A stretch of DNA of 9,697 bases from Corynebacterium sp. (GCF_030530965.1 NZ_JAUMTY010000022.1:26926-36622); one strand, 5' to 3'. Positions 1 through 5,743 are shown, counted from the first letter of the stretch. Made by a program: numbers and translations. The notes: generated by a model not told the origin, from the letters alone.

Positions 1-377
1 CCGATCATTAACGTATAGATCTGCTGAACATGGATTAAAACACCCGCCTTGGGTGGGGCGTAACCGTGAGCCTCCGCATAAGCAAGGCACGCGTCCCACG
101 CCGGTCCGGTGCGGTGGATTTCTGCCGGACCGATAAACCTGTACCCATCGAGTTCAGCCCAGTCCACCACCGCGACGGCGGCCAGTGAGCCCTCGCGCAG
201 ATTTTCATAGTGTTGACGACCAGTGTTCTCGTTGTACACCAAGGTATGGTCGTCCCACACGCGTAACGACCGCTTCGGGCCTAGATTAGGCCGAAGGGTC
301 TCAGCATCAGTCACCGTCGCCAAAAACGGAAGTTGCTTGCTGATCATTTCCTTCATCGGATCGGTCAGTGTTGCCAT
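1..377 (-). CDS. Pyridoxamine 5'-phosphate oxidase-like FMN-binding split-barrel protein (partial, C-terminus beyond window)
   Basis: An open frame on the minus strand starts at ATG 377 and runs without a stop through position 1, giving 125 complete codons; the C-terminus lies off the left edge. The start is supported by AAAGGA 6-11 bases upstream. The protein begins MATLTDPMKEMISKQLPFLA and carries the split-barrel pattern LATVTDAETLRPNLGPKRSL, then a D-D-H-x-L-V-Y-N-E-N-T-G stretch (residues 42-53), AAVAVVD and GYRFIGPAEIH (79-89). Small PPOX-like flavin-binding proteins of about 130-150 residues have this arrangement, and the GPKRS and NENTG segments are where FMN phosphate is usually held. 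The family contains FMN or F420 reductases and oxidases with varied substrates, so no reaction is assigned. It is divergent from nrdI, with 240 bases between the two start codons. Family assignment is from memory of motifs. Confidence 0.8.
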   Translation of the reverse strand, partial: MATLTDPMKEMISKQLPFLATVTDAETLRPNLGPKRSLRVWDDHTLVYNENTGRQHYENLREGSLAAVAVVDWAELDGYRFIGPAEIHRTGPAWDACLAYAEAHGYAPPKAGVLIHVQQIYTLMI

Positions 378-617
378 TATGCGTCCTTTCATCAGAAGAC
401 ATTCGTGCCCTCAGTCGGCGCTTGCCGACGAAACTCCCACGCTGGCGCCGAAGCCGCTGAAGTTGCTCCTTATGCGCTGGTCCGCGAGCGAGTCCCCGCG
501 CGTGAGTTCGTCGTAGAGGCTGTTATTTCATCACGATGAATGATAAAATTCAACCCATTGAATAATGAGGGACGAAACAGCCCCCATGAGATCTATCCAC
601 CTCCACGTGGGAGAACT
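378..617. promoter_or_regulatory. Divergent intergenic region between the flavoprotein gene and nrdI
   Basis: This 240-base region must hold the promoters of both divergent genes. On the plus strand a weak sigma70-like candidate is TGTTAT (520-525) followed 17 bases later by TAAAAT (543-548). I see no NrdR box (the 16-bp acaCwAtATaTwGtgt type) here, although NrdR usually controls nrd operons. Part of the region (about 393-539, plus strand) reads as an open frame with coding-like codon choice, ending AREFVVEAVISSR and a TGA at 537-539. It has no start of its own and may be a gene remnant. The promoter call is weak. Confidence 0.3.
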
Positions 618-1061
618 ATGCCGAGTTCATCTAGTGCGCCTGGAACCCACCTTGTCTACTTTTCGTCTGCCTCGGGTAACACTGCGCGTTTCGTGGACAA
701 ACTCCACCTACCCGCGGCCCGAATCCCGATGAAATTGAAAGCTCCCGAGCTCCATGTGTCGGAACCGTATGTGCTTATCACTCCAACCTACGGGGGAGGG
801 GATATCGCTCGAGCGGTTCCGCGTCAGGTTATTCGCTTTCTTAACGACGAACAGAACCGACGCCTATTGCGCGGAGTAATAACCAGCGGAAACACGAACT
901 TCGGAGCCGCGTTTTGTTGTGCAGGCCCTGTAATTGCGTCGAAATGCCATGTTCCGGAGCTCTATCGATTCGAGTTATTAGGGACGAGTCGTGACGTTGA
1001 AAAAGTTCGGAATGGATTGACGGAGTTCTGGAAGCGCGTGAAAGAAAAAGAAACCCTTTAG
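618..1061 (+). CDS. nrdI: NrdI, flavodoxin-like activator of class Ib/Ie ribonucleotide reductase
   Basis: A 147-residue flavodoxin-fold protein. The phosphate-binding loop of FMN is visible as FSSASGNTARF (about residues 15-25). Further NrdI hallmarks are PYVLITPTYGGG (about 51-62), PRQVIRFLND, RGVITSGNTNFG and ELYRFELLGT. NrdI reduces oxygen to superoxide or hydroperoxide and passes it to NrdF: in class Ib to oxidise a Mn2 centre, in class Ie to make the DOPA radical. ATG 618 is chosen because GTGGGAGA lies just upstream and LVYFSS then falls close to the N-terminus, as in NrdI proteins. An in-frame ATG at 540 would add 26 residues without family resemblance and has no good ribosome binding site. 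The stop codon overlaps the ribosome binding site of the next gene, so nrdI and nrdF form one operon. Two adjacent cysteines (AFCCAG) lie in the loop after GNTNFG; canonical NrdI often has one there. Confidence 0.92.
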   Translation: MPSSSSAPGTHLVYFSSASGNTARFVDKLHLPAARIPMKLKAPELHVSEPYVLITPTYGGGDIARAVPRQVIRFLNDEQNRRLLRGVITSGNTNFGAAFCCAGPVIASKCHVPELYRFELLGTSRDVEKVRNGLTEFWKRVKEKETL

Positions 1062-1077
1062 AGAGGAAAATGGTTTG
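1060..1077 (+). promoter_or_regulatory. Ribosome binding site selecting a TTG start for nrdF
   Basis: AGAGAGGA (1060-1067) overlaps the nrdI stop codon and sits 7 bases before TTG at 1075, which is in frame with NrdF. An ATG at 1070 is closer to the purine run but out of frame and hits a stop after nine codons. The start of NrdF is therefore read as TTG, which may keep its translation low or coupled to nrdI. Confidence 0.6.
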
Positions 1078-2127
1078 TCCTATATCAATGATTCGATAAC
1101 CCCGGCTGAATGGACCAAATGCGCCGAAAAGCCATTGCGGCCGGTCAATTGGAATCGCTTACAAGATCCGAAGGACTTGGAAGTGTGGCAGCGGTTGACG
1201 GGAAACTTTTGGCTTCCTGAAAAGGTGCCTCTGTCTAATGATATTTCCAGTTGGAATTCGCTACCTGACGATCTGCGCCAACTCACCGTGAGAATCTTCA
1301 CTGGGTTAACGTTGCTTGACACGGTTCAGGCGACGGTGGGTGAGGTGAGTCAGATACCGGATGGCAGAACCGAGCATGAACAGGCGGTGTATACCAACAT
1401 CGCGTTTATGCAGTCTGTACACGCCAGGAGTTATAGCAGTGTTTTTAGCACGTTGTGCAGTACTCCGGAGATCACGGAAGCGTACGGGTGGGCAACTCAA
1501 AATACTGTCCTCCAACGACGTGCCACAACGGTGATGAAACACTACTATGCCCGGGATCCTTTAAAGCGGAAAGTGGCGGCCACATTGTTGAGTTCACTGC
1601 TCTTATACGCCGGTTTTTATTTGCCATTGTGGTTGAGCTGTCGCGCAAAACTTATGAACACCGCGGACATGATCCGTCTGATCCTTCGTGATAAAGCCGT
1701 CCACGGTTATTATTCCGGTTATAAATTTCAGCGGGGGCTCGATGCCCATCCGGAGAGGAAAAATGAGCTCCAAGAGTTTACGTATTCTTTGGTGGACGAG
1801 CTTCTAAATTTGGAGAAAATTTACTCTGGTGAGTTGTATGGTGGCATAACTGCTCCCAATAATTCTCACAAGAGTGCAGAATCCTCATTCACCTCGCGTC
1901 CGAACTTCGCGGGTGTTATGGGCTTTGTCTATTACAACGCGAACAAAGCTCTCATGAATCTCGGTTATCCAGCCCTATACGAGGAGGAAGCTGAGCGGAC
2001 AGAACCAGATATTTTGGCCGCACTCACCCCTGAGGCATCAGAAACGCACGATTTCTTCAGTGGCTCAGGGGCCTCCTATGTGATTGGGAAAACCGAAGCG
2101 ACAGAAGAATCTGACTGGGATTTTTAG
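1075..2127 (+). CDS. nrdF: NrdF-like ribonucleotide reductase radical subunit, class Ie (QSK variant, metal-ligand-depleted)
   Basis: A 350-residue R2 protein of the NrdF type, recognisable from PVNWNRLQDPKDLEVW (23-38), LTGNFWLPEKVPLSND (41-56), FTGLTLLDT (75-83), FYLP (181-184), NTADMIRL (195-202), YNANKALMNLGY (287-298) and the C-terminal tail ending DWDF, which docks on NrdE. In class Ib NrdF the metal site is D, E, H / E, E, H. Here D82, H116 and H210 remain, but the other ligands read Q113 (FMQSVH), S173 (LLSSLLLY) and K207 (LRDKAVH). The radical tyrosine is kept as Y120 (ARSYSS). Q/S/K at these three positions is the signature of class Ie R2 proteins, reported to work without metal using a tyrosine-derived DOPA radical made with NrdI. 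A roughly 17-residue insertion lies between LYGG and YYNANK (within 258-285), making it longer than the usual 320-330 residues. No nrdE follows within the window. The class Ie call rests on motif alignment by eye; an inactive paralogue is the main alternative. Confidence 0.93.
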   Translation: MSYINDSITPAEWTKCAEKPLRPVNWNRLQDPKDLEVWQRLTGNFWLPEKVPLSNDISSWNSLPDDLRQLTVRIFTGLTLLDTVQATVGEVSQIPDGRTEHEQAVYTNIAFMQSVHARSYSSVFSTLCSTPEITEAYGWATQNTVLQRRATTVMKHYYARDPLKRKVAATLLSSLLLYAGFYLPLWLSCRAKLMNTADMIRLILRDKAVHGYYSGYKFQRGLDAHPERKNELQEFTYSLVDELLNLEKIYSGELYGGITAPNNSHKSAESSFTSRPNFAGVMGFVYYNANKALMNLGYPALYEEEAERTEPDILAALTPEASETHDFFSGSGASYVIGKTEATEESDWDF

Positions 2128-2152
2128 CAGTCGTGTAAAGCGTTATTGGGTA

Positions 2153-2170
2153 GCTGGCCAGCCTGCAGGC
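2153..2170. repeat. Two overlapping 10-bp perfect palindromes after nrdF
   Basis: GCTGGCCAGC (2153-2162) and GCCTGCAGGC (2161-2170) are each perfect palindromes sharing two bases, followed by CTTTAAA. They lie between the convergent ends of nrdF and the minus-strand membrane protein gene. They could form a small termination structure or be a protein site. They have no loop and only a short T run, so they are not a standard intrinsic terminator. Confidence 0.35.
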
Positions 2171-2206
2171 CTTTAAACCAGGATGCGGATCTGTGCGCCA
2201 AGCGGG

Positions 2207-2587
2207 CTAGTGGTCGTTTCGAGATTTGATCAACGGATGTATGGCGCACATGATCACTAGACCCAGAGCTGGATACATCAGAAGCGCTGGAGCAAAGATC
2301 TCTGACAAGTGTTGTTGCTGATTCATGACTGACTGACAGAAAAGCGCTACAAATAGACCCACAACACCTAGCACTGATTTAACGTGTGCCGAAGTCTTCT
2401 TAAAGATGCCGGTAAAGATAGCGCCGAAAATAGCGCCCAGACCCCCGACAAAGAGCATGTCTAAGAAGGCAGAAGATGCAGTCGTAGCGTTATCTGTGCC
2501 GATGATGTCACCTCCTACAAAAGCCACAATAATCATGAGAATTCCGACCACGCCTACGCCCAGAATTCGTTTTGTCGCTGAACTCAC
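2207..2587 (-). CDS. Small four-helix integral membrane protein of unknown function
   Basis: A 126-residue hydrophobic protein starting at GTG 2587, with AGGAG (2596-2600) placed 8 bases upstream. Four membrane segments can be seen: about 7-29 (ILGVGVVGILMIIVAFVGG), 39-61 (glycine-rich, LFVGGLGAIFGAIFTGIF), 68-88 (VKSVLGVVGLFVALFCQSV) and 97-117 (FAPALLMYPALGLVIMCAI). Short lysine/histidine-rich loops (KKTSAHVK, IKSRNDH) suggest where the cytoplasmic faces lie. I do not recognise a family. It converges on nrdF and stands alone on this strand, with a dyad-symmetric sequence 43-68 bases before the start that may regulate it. The clear ribosome binding site and coherent helices make it a likely real gene. 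Confidence 0.75.
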   Translation of the reverse strand: MSSATKRILGVGVVGILMIIVAFVGGDIIGTDNATTASSAFLDMLFVGGLGAIFGAIFTGIFKKTSAHVKSVLGVVGLFVALFCQSVMNQQQHLSEIFAPALLMYPALGLVIMCAIHPLIKSRNDH

Positions 2588-2629
2588 GAATTAAACTCCT
2601 GTCCTTGGGTTGGGGAAAATAGCTTTCCC

Positions 2630-2655
2630 TTGCCGCCACACCCGTGTGAGTGCAA
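2630..2655. promoter_or_regulatory. 26-bp operator-like dyad upstream of the four-helix membrane protein gene
   Basis: The sequence reads TTGC-cgc-CACAC-cc-GTGTG-agt-GCAA: two nested inverted repeats with equal 3-base gaps, centred between 2642 and 2643, 43-68 bases upstream of the GTG start. Its symmetry and position fit a repressor or activator site. The binding protein cannot be named. Confidence 0.4.
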
Positions 2656-2740
2656 TGGCCACTAGGCGCCCTTTACTCTGGCCGTAAATATGCCACGGAG
2701 GAACCTGGACTCCTCCTACATAGGGAAACGAATATCGAAA

Positions 2741-2774
2741 GTGTTAAGAACACCGAACATAGTTCACCATGTTC
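2741..2774. repeat. Composite inverted repeat, possible regulator binding site
   Basis: GTGTT-aag-AACAC (2741-2753) is a perfect 5-3-5 inverted repeat. It is immediately followed by GAACAT (2755-2760), eight bases, and ATGTTC (2769-2774), a second perfect repeat; AGTTC also recurs in between. Such clustered GAAC/GTTC half-sites can be regulator targets, but no gene start lies next to it and the element may be a relic. Confidence 0.3.
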
Positions 2775-3051
2775 AGTTGCAGATGTCTATAGAAAAAGAG
2801 AAGTTACCCTTATAGAGGTGGGTAGTAGGACGCCGCGTGTGTGGGTGGTAGAAGGTGTATTTCAGAAGTTTCGGCTGCGTCCCAAAGGCTGTGTCACTTA
2901 GCGTCGACTTTTAACCATCTTTGATGGCGTCAGTGTCTTTAGCTGCATACACCAACTGCCTAAGGATCCACGCGAGACTGCTAGGTAGTGCAATTTCACC
3001 AATGAGCTATTTACCGTCGGGCGCGCATACATGCGGGTAGAGATAAGGAAT

Positions 3052-3070
3052 CCCCGCCGTGGTGGCGGGG
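3052..3070 (-). terminator. GC-rich terminator-like hairpin after the two small genes
   Basis: Read on the minus strand, CCCCGCC-accac-GGCGGGG forms a 7-bp all-GC stem with a 5-base loop, 17 bases past the stop of the 59-codon gene, followed by ATTCCTTAT. The T run is interrupted, so termination may be partial. Placement after a minus-strand pair supports the call. Confidence 0.6.
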
Positions 3071-3086
3071 TTGGTGGTGAGTGTAT

Positions 3087-3266
3087 TTACCAGACGGGTT
3101 CAAAAAAGTTGATGATGCGTCGCCACAGTGGGGCTTGTTGATACTCGTCGGTGGCTTTTTCTGGCACTGGTAGTCCGGCGTCGATGTAGGCGCCTCTTTC
3201 GGGTGTTTCGCCGTGTCGCTCGGAGTTAGCTATCGCTCTGCGGAGGTTCTCAGTCCAATCATTCAT
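3087..3266 (-). CDS. Small hypothetical protein (59 residues), coupled to the preceding gene
   Basis: The protein begins MNDWTENLRRAIANSERHGE and ends with an aromatic-rich tail (APLWRRIINFFEPVW). It has no signal peptide or clear membrane helix; the last 13 or so residues could lie on a membrane surface. ATG 3266 is preferred over an in-frame GTG at 3275. Its ATGAATGA overlaps the stop of the upstream gene by 8 bases, typical of translational coupling, and AGGA lies about 11 bases upstream. I do not recognise a family. It shares an operon with the 106-residue membrane-anchored protein, so the two may act together at the membrane. A terminator-like hairpin follows it. Confidence 0.6.
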   Translation of the reverse strand: MNDWTENLRRAIANSERHGETPERGAYIDAGLPVPEKATDEYQQAPLWRRIINFFEPVW

Positions 3267-3579
3267 TGTTCCCACCGTCCTTTTCTTTCATAGTATCGGT
3301 GCCATTTGTCCTCTGTCTATAGAAACGTGTTATCAGCTCTCGCTCTGTGTTCCTAGCCAGCGAATTATGATCTAATTCATCGAGTTCGATGCGTGCGGCT
3401 CGACGCACTTCGTCGGTGGTCGTGTCGTCGCTGGCGTTTTCTACCGCCCAGGTGAATCGTCTCCACCATTCACTGCGGTTGTCACTGTTTGTCTTTTGTT
3501 GCAGCGTCAAGATAACAGCAATCAGGCCCCCAGCGGCAATGATTAGTTGCACCAGTCGGAGCCACGCTTCTGTATCCAT
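3259..3579 (-). CDS. Small single-helix membrane-anchored protein (106 residues), unknown function
   Basis: The ATG at 3579 is preceded by AGGGGGT at a fitting distance. One hydrophobic helix spans about residues 8-27 (RLVQLIIAAGGLIAVILTLQ), with a short N-terminus and a long charged C-terminal part. A tryptophan-rich motif SEWWRRFTWAVENA (37-50) follows, then an acidic/basic region that looks helical (TTDEVRRAARIELDELD, 54-70). Small proteins with one N-terminal helix followed by a WWxRF-type motif occur in actinobacterial chromosomes and prophages, but I cannot name this one. Its stop overlaps the start of the 59-codon gene. It lies downstream of metS in the same direction, with 105 bases between. 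Confidence 0.65.
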   Translation of the reverse strand: MDTEAWLRLVQLIIAAGGLIAVILTLQQKTNSDNRSEWWRRFTWAVENASDDTTTDEVRRAARIELDELDHNSLARNTERELITRFYRQRTNGTDTMKEKDGGNNE

Positions 3580-3684
3580 GCTGTTTACCCCCTGTCTACT
3601 CGGTGAGTGTTGTTGGACATGGAGTATTGACGCGTTTTAACAGCAATGGTTCCCAGAGCGGCTACACAATTCCGCGGGGATCGT

Positions 3685-3843
3685 CTACCCCTTGGTGTAT
3701 TGCGGCAAGTCGTCGAGATCCGTCGTCCCCAACTTTCCGCTGTTCTCATCCGGGTGCTTGGTTAAATGAATTGCAGCGATGATCAACAACCCCCACACCA
3801 GGGCCAAGTAGAGGATCATGACGATGATAGTGACAGCATCCAT
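3685..3843 (-). CDS. metS: MetS, small subunit of the methionine/alanine importer MetPS
   Basis: A 52-residue protein beginning MDAVTIIVMILYLALVWGLL. One membrane helix covers residues 4-26, followed by a short polar tail (HLTKHPDENSG and on to QYTKG). It starts 2 bases after the metP stop and has a perfect AAGGAGG ribosome binding site (3851-3857) inside the end of metP with 7-base spacing. In C. glutamicum the NSS-family carrier MetP needs such a small single-helix partner, MetS, for sodium-coupled uptake of methionine and alanine. Size, helix plus hydrophilic tail, and position directly behind metP all match. The gene is short enough to be missed by ORF callers with a 60-codon cutoff. Confidence 0.85.
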   Translation of the reverse strand: MDAVTIIVMILYLALVWGLLIIAAIHLTKHPDENSGKLGTTDLDDLPQYTKG

Positions 3844-3845
3844 GG

Positions 3846-5534
3846 CTAGGCCTCCTTCAGACCAGCGACTTCGAGCCGACGCTCACGGTCGTGAATAGAT
3901 TCATAGGGGTTATCCAGATGCTGGCCGAAGGGTGCTCCCTTCCCGGTCAGCGGCACTCCATAATCGCTGACCGGCGGGCCGTCGAGAATCGTTCCGCGTG
4001 GCCACGGAACCCGCGACATCACAAGAGCACCACCGTAAAAGAGTACAGCCAAACCCCAGCCAAAGATAGCCACCTTTGCCGTCGGATAGCCTTCGTATCC
4101 ATCGCGAACTAGCGTGATGATCTCCAAGACAAACGTCGTCCCCAAAACCAGCGGGGTAAGCACCAAAAGGCAGAAATCCCACCATCGGCCAAGCTGCAGG
4201 CTGCTGATCTGGTTGACGTGTTGCCGCAGCTCCGGCAGGCGGCGAAGCACCCAGCCGATGACAATGATCGCCACCACGGCGATGACAACAATGCCGATGA
4301 CGTTCACGAACTTATCGACGATATCCAGCGTGGCAAGGCCCGTCGATACTGGGAAAAATACGAGCGACGGGACCGCGCAGGCCACGCAGACATAAACGGC
4401 AGCGCGACGTCGGGAAAGTCCGAATTTTTCCTGCACTGAGGACAACACAACTTCCACGATGGTGACCAGCGACGTAAAGCCAGCGATGAAGAGGGAACCG
4501 AAGAAGAGGACGCCGAAGATCGGGCCGCCGGTCATGTTGTTGATGATCGTCGGGAAGGCGATGAATGCTAGGCCGATGCCGTTGGTGGCAACGTCGGCGA
4601 CGGCCACATGCTGGGTGACAGCCATAAAACCCAGGGTCGCGAACACACCGATGCCGGCGAGGACCTCGAAGGCGCTATTGGATAGGCCGACCACAGCGCC
4701 GAGGCCTGAAAGGTTTGCTCGTTTCTGCAGGTAGGAAGCCTGGGTCATCATGATGCCGAAGGCGATCGCCAGTGAATAGAAGATCTGGCCATAGGCGGCA
4801 ATCCAGACTTGGGGATCAAGCAGAGCGCCCCACTGCGGGGTGAAGAAGGCCTCGAGCCCCTCAGCGGCACCCGGTAAAAACAGCGCACGAATGACCAGAA
4901 TGATGAACATGATGATGAGCAGCGGGACGAAGATCGAGGAAAGCAACCCGGTGCCTTTACGAACACCTAGCACCATGACCGCGGTGATCGCTGCCCATAC
5001 CAGGGCTAGTACGATCGCGATCGGCCACACCACATTCGCACTGGTCAGGCTTGTGGCGTCAGCGTGCAGGAAGTCCCCGGTAAAGAACTTCTCTGGGTCG
5101 TGTCCCCAGGCCAGTCTCAACGAAAACCAGGTGTACATGGCCGCCCAGGCGAGGATCACGCAATAGTAGACGGCGATGATGTAGGTGATGCCGGTCTGTA
5201 CCCACCCGATGGCTTCGGTTTTCCGGGAAATACGACGCCACACGAGCGGTGCGGAACCACGGAAGCGGTGGCCGAGGACATAGTCGAGAATCAGGACCGG
5301 CACCCCTGCGGTCAGCAGGGCGATGACGTAGGGGAAAAGGAAGGCCCCTCCGCCGTTGTCATAGGAAATGTAGGGGAATCGCCAGATGTTGCCGAGCCCG
5401 ATGGCGGAACCGATAGCGGCGAAGATAAACATGGACCGGCCGCCGAAGGTAGCTCGTTTCGCTGGCTTGTTTGCTGGGGAGTTAGTAGCAGAGGCGGGTT
5501 CGTCCCCGCTGGATACGGATATGTTCTGGGGCAT
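3846..5534 (-). CDS. metP: MetP, sodium-dependent methionine/alanine importer of the NSS family
   Basis: A 562-residue polytopic protein of the neurotransmitter:sodium symporter family. The first helix carries the family hallmark GSAIGLGNIWRFPY (42-55), which lines the Na+ and substrate sites, followed by DNGGGAFLFPY. Other family features are ITYIIAVYYCVILAWA (helix 3), GQIFYSLAIAFGIMMTQASY (helix 6) and GLSNSAFEVLAG (helix 7). About 11-12 helices can be counted, with a hydrophilic C-terminal tail of about 60 residues. The start at 5534 is chosen because GGAG lies 6 bases upstream and the protein then opens with a short polar tail before helix 1. The frame stays open upstream for 48 more codons, but that part is Arg/Pro-rich and unlike the family. 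metS follows after 2 bases, as in C. glutamicum metPS. A two-hairpin leader lies about 145-210 bases upstream. GC content appears higher than in nrdIF, suggesting older residence. Confidence 0.93.
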   Translation of the reverse strand: MPQNISVSSGDEPASATNSPANKPAKRATFGGRSMFIFAAIGSAIGLGNIWRFPYISYDNGGGAFLFPYVIALLTAGVPVLILDYVLGHRFRGSAPLVWRRISRKTEAIGWVQTGITYIIAVYYCVILAWAAMYTWFSLRLAWGHDPEKFFTGDFLHADATSLTSANVVWPIAIVLALVWAAITAVMVLGVRKGTGLLSSIFVPLLIIMFIILVIRALFLPGAAEGLEAFFTPQWGALLDPQVWIAAYGQIFYSLAIAFGIMMTQASYLQKRANLSGLGAVVGLSNSAFEVLAGIGVFATLGFMAVTQHVAVADVATNGIGLAFIAFPTIINNMTGGPIFGVLFFGSLFIAGFTSLVTIVEVVLSSVQEKFGLSRRRAAVYVCVACAVPSLVFFPVSTGLATLDIVDKFVNVIGIVVIAVVAIIVIGWVLRRLPELRQHVNQISSLQLGRWWDFCLLVLTPLVLGTTFVLEIITLVRDGYEGYPTAKVAIFGWGLAVLFYGGALVMSRVPWPRGTILDGPPVSDYGVPLTGKGAPFGQHLDNPYESIHDRERRLEVAGLKEA

Positions 5535-5676
5535 GGGTTGCTCCGTGATGTTCGTGCCTGCTCTCCGGGGTTTCCGGTGGCCGCAGGCGAGGGTTTTCGA
5601 TTTTCCTTTCCGACGCCAACTGGGCCGGTGAAACCTGGGTGTAGGCCGCGGCCCTCTGTTAGCGGGTCTGAATAGC

Positions 5677-5743
5677 AAAAATCCCCGGTGCGGTTGTTTT
5701 CCGCAGGCCGGGGGAGCGTCTGGTAAAGGGTAGCCAGACGCTC
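5677..5743 (-). terminator. Tandem hairpins with intrinsic terminator upstream of metP (terminator or attenuator)
   Basis: Read on the minus strand, GAGCGTCTGG-10 bases-CCAGACGCTC (5743-5714) is a perfect 10-bp stem. Directly abutting it, CCCCGG-cct-GCGG-7 bases-CCGC-a-CCGGGG (5713-5683) is followed by ATTTTT (5682-5677), a textbook intrinsic terminator. It is about 190 bases past the stop of the ABC permease gene and 142 bases before the metP start. It either ends the ABC operon or acts as an attenuator in a metP leader. A stop-closed seven-codon frame (MRYALYP) precedes it. The terminator itself is well supported; a regulatory role is inference. Confidence 0.75.

Larger units (their letters stand above)
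2588..3051. other. Gene-poor region with inverted repeats and a possible coding remnant
   Basis: No convincing gene is present. An 83-codon plus-strand frame (2650-2901) starts at GTG without a ribosome binding site and has no recognisable product. The stretch holds the 26-bp dyad near 2642, a composite inverted repeat at 2741-2774 and, on the minus strand, an open fragment 3006-2911 encoding IGEIALPSSLAWILRQ and then VYAAKDTDAIKDG before a stop. The fragment reads like the end of a protein but is closed upstream by a stop, so it may be a decayed gene tail. Confidence 0.4.

Noticed and set aside
540..617. N-terminal extension of NrdI from ATG 540
   Set aside because: It lacks a ribosome binding site and family similarity; ATG 618 has GGGAGA upstream and puts the flavin loop where NrdI proteins have it.
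378..617. NrdR box upstream of nrdI
   Set aside because: I looked for the ACACTATATaTAGTGT-type palindrome and found no match.
1070..1099. ATG 1070 as the nrdF start
   Set aside because: It is out of frame with NrdF and stops after nine codons; TTG 1075 is in frame with good ribosome binding site spacing.
2784..3325. TGTCTATAGAAA repeated at 2784-2795 and 3314-3325
   Set aside because: The second copy lies inside the 106-codon coding gene and there is no further shared flank; probably chance.
5064..5675. 203-codon plus-strand frame antisense to metP
   Set aside because: It is a shadow of metP codons on the other strand; the sequence is glycine/proline-rich without motifs or a ribosome binding site.
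5535..5678. 48-codon upstream extension of MetP
   Set aside because: It is Arg/Pro-rich, unlike NSS N-termini, begins next to the terminator tail, and a start with GGAG exists at 5534.
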